A DNA stretch of 35,223 nt from Candidatus Lustribacter telmatis (GTDB taxonomy: Bacteria > Vulcanimicrobiota > Vulcanimicrobiia > Vulcanimicrobiales > Vulcanimicrobiaceae), in assembly GCA_003164045.1 (NCBI GenBank), contig PLRU01000097.1:17005-52227 (forward strand), read 5' to 3'. A program made the position numbers and the translations under genes. Shown piece by piece: positions 8,563 to 16,486 of this stretch. The notes below the pieces were generated by a model. The model ran no database searches. It was given only the letters and a program-made list of their open reading frames with translations, and was not told the origin of the DNA. How positions within the stretch are numbered: position 1 is the first letter of the stretch; each line of letters starts with the position of its first letter.

Positions 8563-9713
8563 CGCAGTGGTTTGCGTTGCACGGCGAGGCTGTGCGCGTC
8601 GACGGCACTCGCCGCCGCCTCGCGTGCCTGCCGGTCCGCCGCGCGCACGGCCGCGAGCGTTAACTCGCCGCGTTCGGTGGCGTTGAGCGCCGTCTCGATG
8701 CACACCGCGATGTCGCCGAAGCGAATCCGGCCGTCGACGAACGCCGCAACCGCGATCTCGTTCGCCGCGGACAATGCGGCCGGTGATGTGCCGCCTTCAC
8801 GCAACGCGCGATAGGCGAGGCCGAGACATGGAAAACGTTCGAGGTCGGGGCGTTCGAAGCCAAGCGCCGTCGCCGATGCATCCGCCGCGCCGCCGAGCGC
8901 GACGAGCGGATCGGTGACCGGGTGATCGTCGAGCCGGTCGGGATAGGCCAGCGCATAGCCGATCGGCAGTCGCATATCGGGCGGCGCGAATTGGCCGACG
9001 ACGTTACCGTCGGTGAAGATGGCGAAGCCGTGCGCGACGCTCGTGCGATGGACGAGCACGTGAATGCGCTCGGCGGGCAGATCGAAAAAGCGGCTCGCTT
9101 CGATCACTTCGAGCCCCTTGTTCATCAACGACGCGGAGTCGATGGTGTTCTTCACGCCCATCTGCCAGGTCGGATGCTTCAACGCATCCTCGACGCGTGC
9201 GTCGCGCATCTCGGCGGCCGGTGTGTTCCAGAACGGTCCGCCCGACGCGGTGAGAATTACGCTCGCGATGCGCTCGACCGGTTCGCCGCGCAGGCATTGG
9301 AAGATCGCGCTGTGTTCGCTATCGACCGGGAGCAAACGCCCGCCGCTGGCTCGCGCGTGCGAAAAGAGCAGTTCGCCCGCTGCAACGATCAGTTCTTTGT
9401 TGGCAACCGCAACGTCGATGCCCGCATCAACCGCGGCAAACACCGCGTCGAACGCGACCGCACCGTCAGTGGCCGCAAGGAGGATATCGGGGTTCGAATC
9501 GACCGCAACCGCGCGAAGTCCCGCTGCGCCGTCGGCCTCCGATGAGGTGACTTTCGGATGAAACGCCGCGACTTGTTCGGCCAGCAGCGCCGTGTTGCGG
9601 CCGGCCGCGAGCCCGACGACTTCAAAGCGATCGGCGTAACGCGAAATGACGTCGAGCGCTTGGCGGCCGATGCTTCCGGTCGAACCAAGGATCGCGACGC
9701 GTTTCTTAGCCAC
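8559..9713 (-). CDS. dxr: 1-deoxy-D-xylulose 5-phosphate reductoisomerase
   Basis: Cytosolic NADPH-dependent enzyme of the MEP pathway that converts DXP to 2-C-methyl-D-erythritol 4-phosphate. It is 384 aa, the normal length. The NADPH-binding motif GSTGSIG is at residues 10-16. VANKELIVAAGELL and LPVDSEHSAIFQCL carry the metal and substrate ligands, and LTASGGPF follows. It starts with GTG inside the last 8 nt of the upstream methyltransferase, and its stop overlaps the next start (ATGA), so it is coupled on both sides to genes of glycan type. In the common bacterial order dxr precedes rseP; here rseP comes first, with a methyltransferase between them. Confidence 0.96.
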   Translation of the reverse strand: MAKKRVAILGSTGSIGRQALDVISRYADRFEVVGLAAGRNTALLAEQVAAFHPKVTSSEADGAAGLRAVAVDSNPDILLAATDGAVAFDAVFAAVDAGIDVAVANKELIVAAGELLFSHARASGGRLLPVDSEHSAIFQCLRGEPVERIASVILTASGGPFWNTPAAEMRDARVEDALKHPTWQMGVKNTIDSASLMNKGLEVIEASRFFDLPAERIHVLVHRTSVAHGFAIFTDGNVVGQFAPPDMRLPIGYALAYPDRLDDHPVTDPLVALGGAADASATALGFERPDLERFPCLGLAYRALREGGTSPAALSAANEIAVAAFVDGRIRFGDIAVCIETALNATERGELTLAAVRAADRQAREAAASAVDAHSLAVQRKPLR

Positions 9714-10395
9714 GCAGCGGATTCACGCCCATTGCCATGAGGTAGTGCGCCATCGGCGCGTAGCCGGTGTGCACCATCTCGTCGTTCATCGAGAACATGA
9801 ACACGTGCTGAAACGCGGCCGCTAGCGAGGCCGTCAGCGTTTCCGCGGATTTCAAATTGATGTGACCGAGCCGGCTGGGTTCCGATGCATATGGCGCCGA
9901 CGTGATGTTCGGCGTGCCCATAAAGCAGATGCCGCCGGGCTCGAGCGCCGCGGCGATGTTGGCCACGAACTTCCATTCTTGGTCGGGCTCGATGTGTTCG
10001 ATCACGTCGAGTGAGTACGCGGCGGCGAATTTCCCGGGCGGCGGGCTCGCGATCACGTCGTGCAAGATGAATTCGGCCGGCAGTTCTTCTTTTTTTGCGA
10101 CCTTGGTGGCCCACTCGATAAACACCGGATCGAAGTCGACGCCCACGCCGCGCTTGACCGTTTGCAGCACCATGCGCATGCCGAAGCCGTCACCGCAGCC
10201 GATCTCGATCACGCTGTCCTTACCGGCAAGCATTTTCGAGACGAACTTGTAGCGCGCGAGCATAAACGTCAAGCGGCGCGGATCGAGACGCCAGGTGGCG
10301 CTGGTCATCGGCCCGAGTTCTACCGGACCGGTCTCGTCCATGTTGTCGACGTATTTTTGATATTGCGGTTCGGTCGTGCGCAGGCGTTCGGCCAT
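9706..10395 (-). CDS. SAM-dependent class I methyltransferase, paralogue of the one at 15017-15685
   Basis: Soluble SAM-dependent methyltransferase of 229 aa. Motif I is VIEIGCGDGFG (residues 62-72), and AAYSLDVIEHIEPD is motif II/post-II of the UbiE/UbiG type. The C-terminal half is unusually well conserved with the enzyme at 15017-15685: both have GTPNITS, then SR-x-GH-x-NL, and VFMFS-x-NDEMVHTG with AHYL near the end. This suggests the two act on related acceptors, probably sugars of the surface glycan coded nearby (inference). It begins 2 nt after the rseP stop and overlaps dxr by 8 nt, so it sits inside a housekeeping pair. The acceptor is unknown. Confidence 0.82.
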   Translation of the reverse strand: MAERLRTTEPQYQKYVDNMDETGPVELGPMTSATWRLDPRRLTFMLARYKFVSKMLAGKDSVIEIGCGDGFGMRMVLQTVKRGVGVDFDPVFIEWATKVAKKEELPAEFILHDVIASPPPGKFAAAYSLDVIEHIEPDQEWKFVANIAAALEPGGICFMGTPNITSAPYASEPSRLGHINLKSAETLTASLAAAFQHVFMFSMNDEMVHTGYAPMAHYLMAMGVNPLRG

Positions 10396-10397
10396 TG

Positions 10398-11504
10398 TTA
10401 GAACGCCGCCTGACCGGCGAGAATGCGCGCGATGTCGTGATAGGCCACGGCGAGCATGACGACGATCAGCGCAGCAAAGCCGCCGACGTGCACGAGCGCT
10501 TCTTTTTCCGGATCGACCGGTTTGCCGCGCAGCATTTCAACGAGGATGAAGATGCCGCGGCCGCCGTCGAGCGCCGGAATCGGCAGCAAGTTGAAGATGC
10601 CGAGCGAGATCGAGAGCGTCGCCGCGAGCGAGAGATACGCGCCCCAGCCGAAGTCCGCGACTTGCGCCGAGACTTGCGCGATGCCGATCGGACCTTGCAG
10701 TTGGCCGGCCGTACTTGAGAAGTTCGTGATTAGTTGACCGAGCACGTTGAGCGTGCCGGTGAAGACCGCCGAGAACTGCCACCACGCGGATTGCGCCGCT
10801 TCGGGGATGCTGGCGGGACGCATCGTCGGCATCGGACTGAAGCCGAGCCGTCCTTGCGGTTTGCCCAGCGGATCTTTCACGACGCGCGTGAGGATCGAGA
10901 CATCGCTCGTGCTGCCGTCGCGCTGATACGTCACGCGAATCGTCTTGCCGGGCGCGGCGTAGATCGTGTGAACGAGTTGATCGCCGTCGCGCATCGGCAC
11001 GCCGTCGATCGCGGTGATCACGTCGCCCGGATGCAGGCCGGCATGCTGGGCCGGATAGCCCGGCAGCAGCTGATAAATCTTGGTGGTCGGCGCCTTGTCG
11101 GCCACACCGAAGATGGCGGCACTCGCGAAGAGCAGCACGAGCGCAACGATGAAGTTCGCGATCGGCCCCGCGACGACGATCGCGAGCCGCTGCCAGGGCG
11201 TCTTGGCCTGGAAGTTGTCGTCGTCGTGCTTGCCGTCGTTGCGAAACGCGCGTTGCTGTTCCGCCTCGGTCGTCTTGCCGTCCTCGCCCTTCATGGCGCA
11301 GTAGCCGCCGATCGGGAAGAGGTTCAGGCGGTAGTTGGTGCCGCTGCGCTTGGACGTCCACTTAAGCAACGTCGGGCCCATCCCCAGGGCAAAATCGTCG
11401 ACTCGTACCCCATTGCGCCGGGCCAGCAAAAAGTGGCCGTACTCGTGCAAAACCACGAGCACCGAGAGCATCACCAGAAACAGCAGCAGCTTTTCAGCAG
11501 ACAT
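10398..11504 (-). CDS. rseP: Site-2 zinc metalloprotease RseP family
   Basis: Inner-membrane intramembrane protease that cleaves membrane-anchored substrates such as anti-sigma factors after a first cut. At 368 aa it is the one-PDZ form. The zinc site is HEYGH at residues 20-24 in TM1. The third zinc ligand lies in NLLPIPALDGG, Asp313. A single PDZ domain sits between (about residues 125-205, with AGLHPGDVITAIDG). About four membrane segments are visible, the last near the C-terminus. No site-1 protease or sigma/anti-sigma pair is in the window, so its substrate is unknown. It lies 84 nt downstream of the GSCFA gene and 2 nt upstream of the methyltransferase. There is no clear ribosome-binding site before the ATG. 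Confidence 0.95.
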   Translation of the reverse strand: MSAEKLLLFLVMLSVLVVLHEYGHFLLARRNGVRVDDFALGMGPTLLKWTSKRSGTNYRLNLFPIGGYCAMKGEDGKTTEAEQQRAFRNDGKHDDDNFQAKTPWQRLAIVVAGPIANFIVALVLLFASAAIFGVADKAPTTKIYQLLPGYPAQHAGLHPGDVITAIDGVPMRDGDQLVHTIYAAPGKTIRVTYQRDGSTSDVSILTRVVKDPLGKPQGRLGFSPMPTMRPASIPEAAQSAWWQFSAVFTGTLNVLGQLITNFSSTAGQLQGPIGIAQVSAQVADFGWGAYLSLAATLSISLGIFNLLPIPALDGGRGIFILVEMLRGKPVDPEKEALVHVGGFAALIVVMLAVAYHDIARILAGQAAF

Positions 11505-11588
11505 GTAGGCTTATCGAATCCTCAGGACGGGACGAGGGGCTGCCCCCAAAACGCACGGGCATCCCGATTCGATGCAAGCGAGAAGGCG
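11505..11588. promoter_or_regulatory. rseP upstream region with spaced inverted repeat
   Basis: These 84 nt lie between the GSCFA stop and the rseP start. They hold an 8-bp inverted repeat, ATCGAATC at 11513-11520 and GATTCGAT at 11566-11573, 45 nt apart, the left arm lying just ahead of the rseP start. The first half of the hairpin described at 11581-11605 also falls here. No convincing -35/-10 pair is seen. The region is a plausible place for an rseP promoter because the reading direction continues but coding is interrupted. Confidence 0.25.
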
Positions 11589-11605
11589 TCAAGCCTTCTT
11601 TTTTT
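11581..11605 (+). terminator. Terminator-like hairpin with T-run, overlapping the GSCFA stop
   Basis: A perfect 7-bp stem (AGAAGGC / GCCTTCT) with a 5-nt loop at 11581-11599 is followed on the plus strand by a T-run to 11605, the textbook form of an intrinsic terminator. The neighbouring genes are on the minus strand, so in its correct orientation it would end antisense transcription entering the GSCFA gene. Read on the minus strand, the hairpin contains the GSCFA stop codon and is preceded by an A-run, with no following T-run. Its function is uncertain. Confidence 0.35.
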
Positions 11606-12722
11606 CCGAAAACTCCCGGGCGATGTACGCCCCGAGCTCGTCCTGATCGCACGGGTCCTTGGCTCCCACCACCGTCAGCGGGCGCGCCGCGCCGAGGACG
11701 CTTGGCCGGCGAACCGGGGCGGCCGGTAGCGGGGGCGGCGGCAGTTCGGCGGCACTGGGCGCCGTCACGAAATGCCGGAAGAACGAACGCAGCACGTGGT
11801 CGACGCCGGCGGGCGTCACGGTCCGGCGGTCGGCTTCGAAATAGGCGGCCTCGTTGAACGTGCCGGTGACGATCTCGAGCGACGCAAAATAGGCAACACG
11901 CTCGAACGAGCGAGCGGTCTCTTCTGCCGCCACGCGCAGCACCGCTTTGGAGTACGCCGTGGCAGTGAGCACGTGCTCATCGGTCGCCGTGGCCACGAGC
12001 GGCACGGGCGAGACGGTGAGGATCACGTCGACTTTGGGGTTCACTTCGCGCAAGGCGGTGATGAAGCGGCGCAGCGTTTCGATGTTCTCGACGACGGCGA
12101 TATTGTCGAAGGCGTATGCGGAGGCATCGAATGTGCCGAACGCACGCCCCGGGACGGCCGGGTAGGCGGTGCCGTCGATCGTGGAACGCCACGATTCGGT
12201 GAGGCCCAGCGTGAAAACGAAGACGTCGGCTTCTTCGAACATGCGCCGCACGGCGGCCAGATGCTCGGCGCGATCGGCAAGCAGCGCTTCGCGCGTCGGA
12301 AAGCCGTCGGGCTCAACGCGGGGACGGTTCGCATCGACGAAACCGCCGGCGTGCCGCTCCCAGATGTCGTCGGCCGGAGTGAAGCGGCCGAAGGCCCGGT
12401 CGAAGAGCTGCATCAGCTGCACGGTCGTATAGATGTTGCCGAAGCGCGCCGAGTAATCGCCGTACGTGCGGCGCGCGCGCTCGGCCGGATCCATCGACGC
12501 GGGGCCCGCTTCCGTCACGAAATAGTTGTACTTCCGGGCGACCAGCGCTTCCGCAATGCGCTGCGCGAAGCAGCTACCCGCCGATGCGACCTTTGACGTG
12601 CGGTCGAAGGTGAAGGGCGGGGCGACTTGCGGGTCGATATCGGCCGGAGCTACGTCGGCAACGGCACGCTTCCAAACGGCTCGGCGTGCCAGTCCGTCGT
12701 AGGGGAACGGGGAGCGAGGCAT
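11589..12722 (-). CDS. GSCFA domain protein
   Basis: Protein of 377 aa with the namesake GSCFA motif at residues 49-53 (ASAGSCFAQRIAEAL). The GSCFA family (PF08885) is related to SGNH/GDSL esterases and occurs in polysaccharide and capsule loci, where an acyl- or acetyl-ester role is suspected but, as far as I know, not proven. Other family blocks are the DVFVFTLGLTESW strand, VILTVSPVPL and TATDEHVLTATAYSKAVLR. The protein has no signal peptide, so it is probably cytosolic. The C-terminal about 70 residues are Pro/Ala-rich and probably flexible. It is divergent from the SGNH-like gene at 12778 over 55 nt; the pair may modify the same glycan. Confidence 0.85.
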   Translation of the reverse strand: MPRSPFPYDGLARRAVWKRAVADVAPADIDPQVAPPFTFDRTSKVASAGSCFAQRIAEALVARKYNYFVTEAGPASMDPAERARRTYGDYSARFGNIYTTVQLMQLFDRAFGRFTPADDIWERHAGGFVDANRPRVEPDGFPTREALLADRAEHLAAVRRMFEEADVFVFTLGLTESWRSTIDGTAYPAVPGRAFGTFDASAYAFDNIAVVENIETLRRFITALREVNPKVDVILTVSPVPLVATATDEHVLTATAYSKAVLRVAAEETARSFERVAYFASLEIVTGTFNEAAYFEADRRTVTPAGVDHVLRSFFRHFVTAPSAAELPPPPLPAAPVRRPSVLGAARPLTVVGAKDPCDQDELGAYIAREFSEKKKA

Positions 12723-12777
12723 ATTGTCGGTTATCGGCCTATAAAACGTCCGGCCTTAGCGGCCGAAAGGGAAAGTG
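12723..12777. promoter_or_regulatory. Divergent promoter region of the GSCFA / SGNH pair
   Basis: The 55 nt between two divergent starts contain TATAAA at 12740-12745 on the plus strand, a candidate -10 for the SGNH-like gene. The reverse strand of the same spot gives TTTATA. A short stem CGGCC / GGCCG follows at 12751-12765, and a purine-rich GAAAGGGAAAG ahead of ATG 12778 serves as the ribosome-binding site. No good -35 hexamer is seen. The assignment rests mainly on geometry. Confidence 0.3.
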
Positions 12778-13647
12778 ATGGGGTATCGCCTGGCCGCGTG
12801 GCCGCGCGCGTTCAAGTTTATCGGCGATAGCCACGGCGCCAGGTTCGACGGCCTGGTGTTTCTGGACGAGGGCGACCCGCCGCGCTACGTCATCACGCAG
12901 GCTCATAACCACTACGGGTTCCGGTCGACCGAGTTCTCATACGACGATGGTACCCTCAATGCGCGCCTCGTTAGCTCGCTGCTGACGCTGAACATCTTGC
13001 GCGGCACGCGGGAAAACGCCATCCCGGCGCTCGGCCGCTTCCGTACCGCGCGCGACCCGCTCGGCTGGGAATTCGGCCTGCGGCTGCGGCAGAGCTATCG
13101 CAACGAATTGCTGGTGATTTCGTGCGGCGAAGTCGACGCACGCGACATCATCCGCCGGCTCCCGCTCGATGCGCGCATCGCAATGTCGCGGCCGATGCCG
13201 GTCTTTCCCGACGACCCGCCTGCCGGTACCGAGACGATCACCGAAGCAGAATTGGCCGAAGAGATCGAGAGCGAGTATTTGACGCCGCTGTTCCGCGGCA
13301 TGCGGACGCTGGTCGACATCGGCATCGCGAACTTGTTTCTGCTCGCTCTTCCGCCGCCCGGACTCAACGACGCCGATTATGCCGAGCACTGCGGTTTCAT
13401 GTCGCGTCGCCACGTGCGTTACGCCGTCCACCTCACGATCAACGCGCTCTTCGAGAAATTCTGCAACGCGAACAACGTCGGCTACATCGACACCTGGCCC
13501 CACGTCACCACACCCGACGGCGCCCTCCTCCCCCACTTCGGCACCGACAGCGTCCACCTAAACCGCGACGCCGCCCTAGCGATCGTCGCCGAACTGGGAC
13601 GACGTACTGCTAATGATCCTATTCCGACTTTGGATCCGTTGATTTAG
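12778..13647 (+). CDS. SGNH-hydrolase-like protein
   Basis: Cytosolic protein of 289 aa with SGNH/GDSL-like landmarks. Block I is IGDSHGARF, with the candidate nucleophile Ser18, and block V is GTDSVHLN near the C-terminus, with Asp257 and His260 in the expected D-x-x-H spacing. The segment CGEVDARD (near residue 121) may stand for block III, so the catalytic set is plausible but not complete by eye. There is no signal peptide or membrane segment. Such proteins in glycan loci often remove or add acetyl or acyl groups (inference). ATG 12778 is preferred over GTG 12775 because of the purine-rich site just upstream. It is divergent from the GSCFA gene and ends before a nested inverted repeat. 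Confidence 0.7.
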   Translation: MGYRLAAWPRAFKFIGDSHGARFDGLVFLDEGDPPRYVITQAHNHYGFRSTEFSYDDGTLNARLVSSLLTLNILRGTRENAIPALGRFRTARDPLGWEFGLRLRQSYRNELLVISCGEVDARDIIRRLPLDARIAMSRPMPVFPDDPPAGTETITEAELAEEIESEYLTPLFRGMRTLVDIGIANLFLLALPPPGLNDADYAEHCGFMSRRHVRYAVHLTINALFEKFCNANNVGYIDTWPHVTTPDGALLPHFGTDSVHLNRDAALAIVAELGRRTANDPIPTLDPLI

Positions 13648-13683
13648 GGACGACCTGGGTGACGGGGTTTTAAAGGAAAATAA

Positions 13684-13871
13684 AGTAACTTCGCGCCTTC
13701 GCGCTCACTACGCGTACCACGTTTTGTGCCGGTGGTTAGGAAAGTGATGGTTATATATTTGTCATGCCGAGCGCAGCGCGAAGCGCGTAGGTCGCTGCGC
13801 GACCTGCGCTCGGCATGACAAATGAGGATAGACCGTCGCATGCGTAGTGAGCGCGAAGGCGCGAAGTTACT
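13684..13871. repeat. Nested inverted-repeat element between convergent genes
   Basis: A perfect 30-bp inverted repeat has its left arm at 13684-13713 and its right arm at 13842-13871. The homology continues outward, with an indel, into AAGGAAAA-type sequence on both sides. Inside it is a second perfect 19-bp inverted repeat (13758-13776 and 13804-13822, core GTCATGCCGAGCGC), and inside that a 7-bp hairpin (AGGTCGC / GCGACCT, 13789-13805). It fills the 239-nt gap between convergent genes (13648-13886), the largest non-coding stretch in the window. No reading frame of note is present. It looks like a REP- or MITE-type palindromic element that may also act as a bidirectional terminator. No second copy is seen in the window. 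Confidence 0.8.
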
Positions 13872-13886
13872 ACCTTCTTCTTTTCC

Positions 13887-15020
13887 TTAGTGATCGCGGG
13901 TGAAGCTTAAGTATTGTTGGCCTCGGCCGAAGTGGGGGCTGAATGCGTTGGTCCCTGCCGCTGTTTTTGCATCGCCGGATAGGGCGTTTGCTAGTGCGTC
14001 GAGGCTTGCTGCCGTTGATGGGGCGATTGGTTTTACGAGCGGCGCGATTTCTTTGAGGTGGGCGATGGCAGCGGGGAGGCCGGTGGGGTCGCCGGCGTCG
14101 TCGGCGTGCATGGCTTCGTAGAGGGCGTCAGTGGCGGTGCGGATGCGGCGGCCGACGGCGGCTTCGTGGGGGGCGAGGGTTTCGCGGTAGTCTAGGAAGT
14201 TTACGATGTTTTCGTAGTAGCTATCGATCGCGCGTTCGTTGAATTGGCGTTCGTCGCCGAAGACGCGTTTGTACCAGCGCCAGTCGGTGAAGAATTGCGG
14301 TGACGAGCCGGTGACGATGAAGCCGTCGGCGCCGAGGCTCTCGATCGCGTCGGCCATCGAATAGAGTTTGCCGGTGAGCGGCTGCGCGATGTTGTCGTCC
14401 ACCCAATCGTCGACCGACCGGCTCATGCCCTCGAGCGTGGCCAAGTGCGAGGCGAATACGGGCGAGAGTTGCGCGCGGCGTTCCGCGTACGGTAACGACG
14501 GCGGTGCGATGCGGTTGGCGAGCAAACGCCGCCCGATCTCGCCGATCGCCGACGCGGAATCGGCGCACGTGACGACCAGCATGCCGCCGGGCCGCACGAA
14601 CGATGCGATGTGGCGCGCGAAACCGACCGGCTCGTTTTGGAATGGGATCAGCCCTTCCGCAACCACCAAATCGAAGCGCTCGGCAACCTTGAAATCCTCA
14701 ACGTAGCTCGGCACGACTTCGACGACGCCCTCGGGCAATGCGCTCGCGAGCTTCGCGCGCGTTTCCGTGACGCCGCGCGGGTTACCGTCGACGAGCACGT
14801 AACGCTCGGGTCCGAGGCTCGCGGTATGCAGCGCGTTGTCGCCCGATCCCGGGCCGAACTCGAGCACGTGCGCGCCCTCAACGTACAGCGGCGGGATGCC
14901 GAGAAAGCGATAAAGCGACGAACGGCGGCCGAAGTGGCGTTCGCGATCGCTGATGTCCTGATGAACCGGCGAGATGTCCCGTTCGCGGTAGTAGTCGACG
15001 AATGCGCGCTTCACGGTCAC
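13887..15020 (-). CDS. SAM-dependent class I methyltransferase with C-terminal extension
   Basis: Protein of 377 aa. The methyltransferase domain lies at about residues 45-160, with motif I VLEFGPGSGD (52-61), the acidic strand YVLVDGNP and FDLVVAEGLIPF. The following about 200 residues are a helical extension with no motif I recognise (for example SSPQFFTDWRWYKRVF). Such extended methyltransferases occur in surface-carbohydrate loci, and the acceptor is unknown. The GTG start overlaps the upstream methyltransferase stop by 4 nt (GTGA). The last gene of this minus-strand run, it ends at the inverted-repeat element. Its final part uses more A-ending codons, including TTA, than its neighbours. 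Confidence 0.78.
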   Translation of the reverse strand: MTVKRAFVDYYRERDISPVHQDISDRERHFGRRSSLYRFLGIPPLYVEGAHVLEFGPGSGDNALHTASLGPERYVLVDGNPRGVTETRAKLASALPEGVVEVVPSYVEDFKVAERFDLVVAEGLIPFQNEPVGFARHIASFVRPGGMLVVTCADSASAIGEIGRRLLANRIAPPSLPYAERRAQLSPVFASHLATLEGMSRSVDDWVDDNIAQPLTGKLYSMADAIESLGADGFIVTGSSPQFFTDWRWYKRVFGDERQFNERAIDSYYENIVNFLDYRETLAPHEAAVGRRIRTATDALYEAMHADDAGDPTGLPAAIAHLKEIAPLVKPIAPSTAASLDALANALSGDAKTAAGTNAFSPHFGRGQQYLSFTRDH

Positions 15021-15685
15021 CGCTTCGGATCGACGCAGAGCGCGAGCAGGTAGTGCGCGAGCGGCGAGAAGCCGGTGTGCACCATTTCGTCGTTGGCCGA
15101 GAACATGAACACGTTGTTGAAGTGCTTGAGGCCGAGATCGCGCAGCCGATCGGCCGAGAACAGGTTCACGTGACCGCGGCGCGAGTGCTCGTTCGCGTAT
15201 TGATCCGAGGTGATGTTCGGCGTGCCGATGATCAGCACGCCGTGCGGCTCGAGCACGCTCGCCAGGCGCGCGACGAACGCGTCTTCGTTGTCTTGGAAGA
15301 TGTGTTCGATCACGTCGAGCGTGACGACGGCATCGAAGCGCCCGGGGTCGGTCGTCAGGATGTCCATCAGCTGGAACTTCAGCTTGTCGCTCGCGACGCT
15401 TTGATTCGCTACGTCGATCGCATCACTATCGAGATCCACACCGAGGCACGACGTGGCAGCTTCGGCCAGCAGAATCGTGCCGAAGCCTTCGCTGCAGCCG
15501 ACGTCGAGCACGCGCTTCCCCGAACCGATCATCTTCGCGGCGAACTTGTAGTAGCTCAGCAGATGCAATAGGCGGCGCGGGCTCTTGCGCACGATGAAGC
15601 TGAAATAGGGCCCGAGCAGCACGTGCTCGTTGCCGATAAATGATTTGGCGTGCCGCCACTGCTCGGCTTCGCGACTAGGTTCCAT
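15017..15685 (-). CDS. SAM-dependent class I methyltransferase, paralogue of the one at 9706-10395
   Basis: Soluble methyltransferase of 222 aa. Motif I is VLDVGCSEGFG (residues 59-69), the acidic loop follows as LGVDLDSD, and VTLDVIEHIFQD is the UbiG-like post-II motif. From GTPNITS to the C-terminus it is closely similar to the enzyme between rseP and dxr, including VFMFS-x-NDEMVHTG and the AHYLLAL end. This region probably forms the acceptor site. The start ATG is 24 nt after the SDR gene, and the stop overlaps the next GTG. A sugar acceptor is inferred from the neighbours. Confidence 0.82.
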   Translation of the reverse strand: MEPSREAEQWRHAKSFIGNEHVLLGPYFSFIVRKSPRRLLHLLSYYKFAAKMIGSGKRVLDVGCSEGFGTILLAEAATSCLGVDLDSDAIDVANQSVASDKLKFQLMDILTTDPGRFDAVVTLDVIEHIFQDNEDAFVARLASVLEPHGVLIIGTPNITSDQYANEHSRRGHVNLFSADRLRDLGLKHFNNVFMFSANDEMVHTGFSPLAHYLLALCVDPKR

Positions 15686-15709
15686 GCCCGGGCCTTTCCA
15701 TATCGATGT

Positions 15710-16486
15710 TCATTGTCCGAAAAAACTGCGGCCTTGGCCGCCCTCGAGCGGCACGATCGATCCGGCGAACGCATCGGCATGCCGGCTCGCCAGAAACGCT
15801 ACCGCCTGCGCCACTTCTTCGGGCGCGCCGAAGCGCCCGCGCGGCACGCGGTCGGCGAGGTAGCGCTGCGCTTCCGCCGGATCGCGGCGCATCAATTCGC
15901 CCCAATTGTTGCCTTCCGTCGCGATCACGCCCGGCACGACCGCTGAGATCACCACGCCGTCGGGCGCATACGTGCGGCCCATGCCGCGGATGTACGCCGT
16001 CAGCGCCGCTTTCGCGACCGAATACGGGATCGAGCCCTGATGCTCGAAGCCGGCCAGCGATGAGAGCGCGATGATGCGGCCGTACTTCCGTTCGATCATC
16101 GGCGGCAGCAAGCCGGAATTCAAATCGATGGCAATGCCGAGATTGAAGTGGAACACGCGCGCCCATTCCGTTGCCGGGCCCAGCGGTTCGCGCACGCCGA
16201 GGGTGCCGCCGAGGTTGTGGACCACGATCTCAACGTCGCCCATCTCTTTTGCGAGCCACCCGACGGCTTGTTGCGGCGCACCGGCTTCGCTGAGGTCGAG
16301 CGCGAGCGCGCGATGTCCGGCCGCCGCGCCGCCGATTTCGTCCACGAGCGCGCTGAGCGCGGCGCCGTCACGCGCGCACACGGCAACGCGTGCGCCTTCC
16401 GCGGCGAGCACGCGCGCGGTCGCGGCGCCGATACCGCGGCTCGCTCCGGTGATAAACGCCGTGCGGCCGCCGAGTCCAAGATCCAT
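15710..16486 (-). CDS. Classical short-chain dehydrogenase/reductase
   Basis: NAD(P)-dependent oxidoreductase of 258 aa, normal for a classical SDR. The cofactor motif is TGASRGIG (residues 13-20). The catalytic set is Ser142 or Ser143 with Tyr155 and Lys159 (YSVAK). The usual NNAG after beta-4 reads HNLGG, a variant seen in some SDR branches. The protein ends with PLEGGQGRSFFGQ, close to the common DGG-type end. It starts with 1-nt overlap (TGATG) to the upstream methyltransferase. In this setting it could reduce a keto group on a nucleotide-linked sugar or on the product of the split transketolase (inference). The substrate is unknown. Confidence 0.88.
   Translation of the reverse strand: MDLGLGGRTAFITGASRGIGAATARVLAAEGARVAVCARDGAALSALVDEIGGAAAGHRALALDLSEAGAPQQAVGWLAKEMGDVEIVVHNLGGTLGVREPLGPATEWARVFHFNLGIAIDLNSGLLPPMIERKYGRIIALSSLAGFEHQGSIPYSVAKAALTAYIRGMGRTYAPDGVVISAVVPGVIATEGNNWGELMRRDPAEAQRYLADRVPRGRFGAPEEVAQAVAFLASRHADAFAGSIVPLEGGQGRSFFGQ

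Noticed and set aside
7681..8703. 340-aa version of copy B starting inside dxr
   Set aside because: The first 47 residues are out-of-frame dxr sequence; ATG 8562 matches the start of copies A and C.
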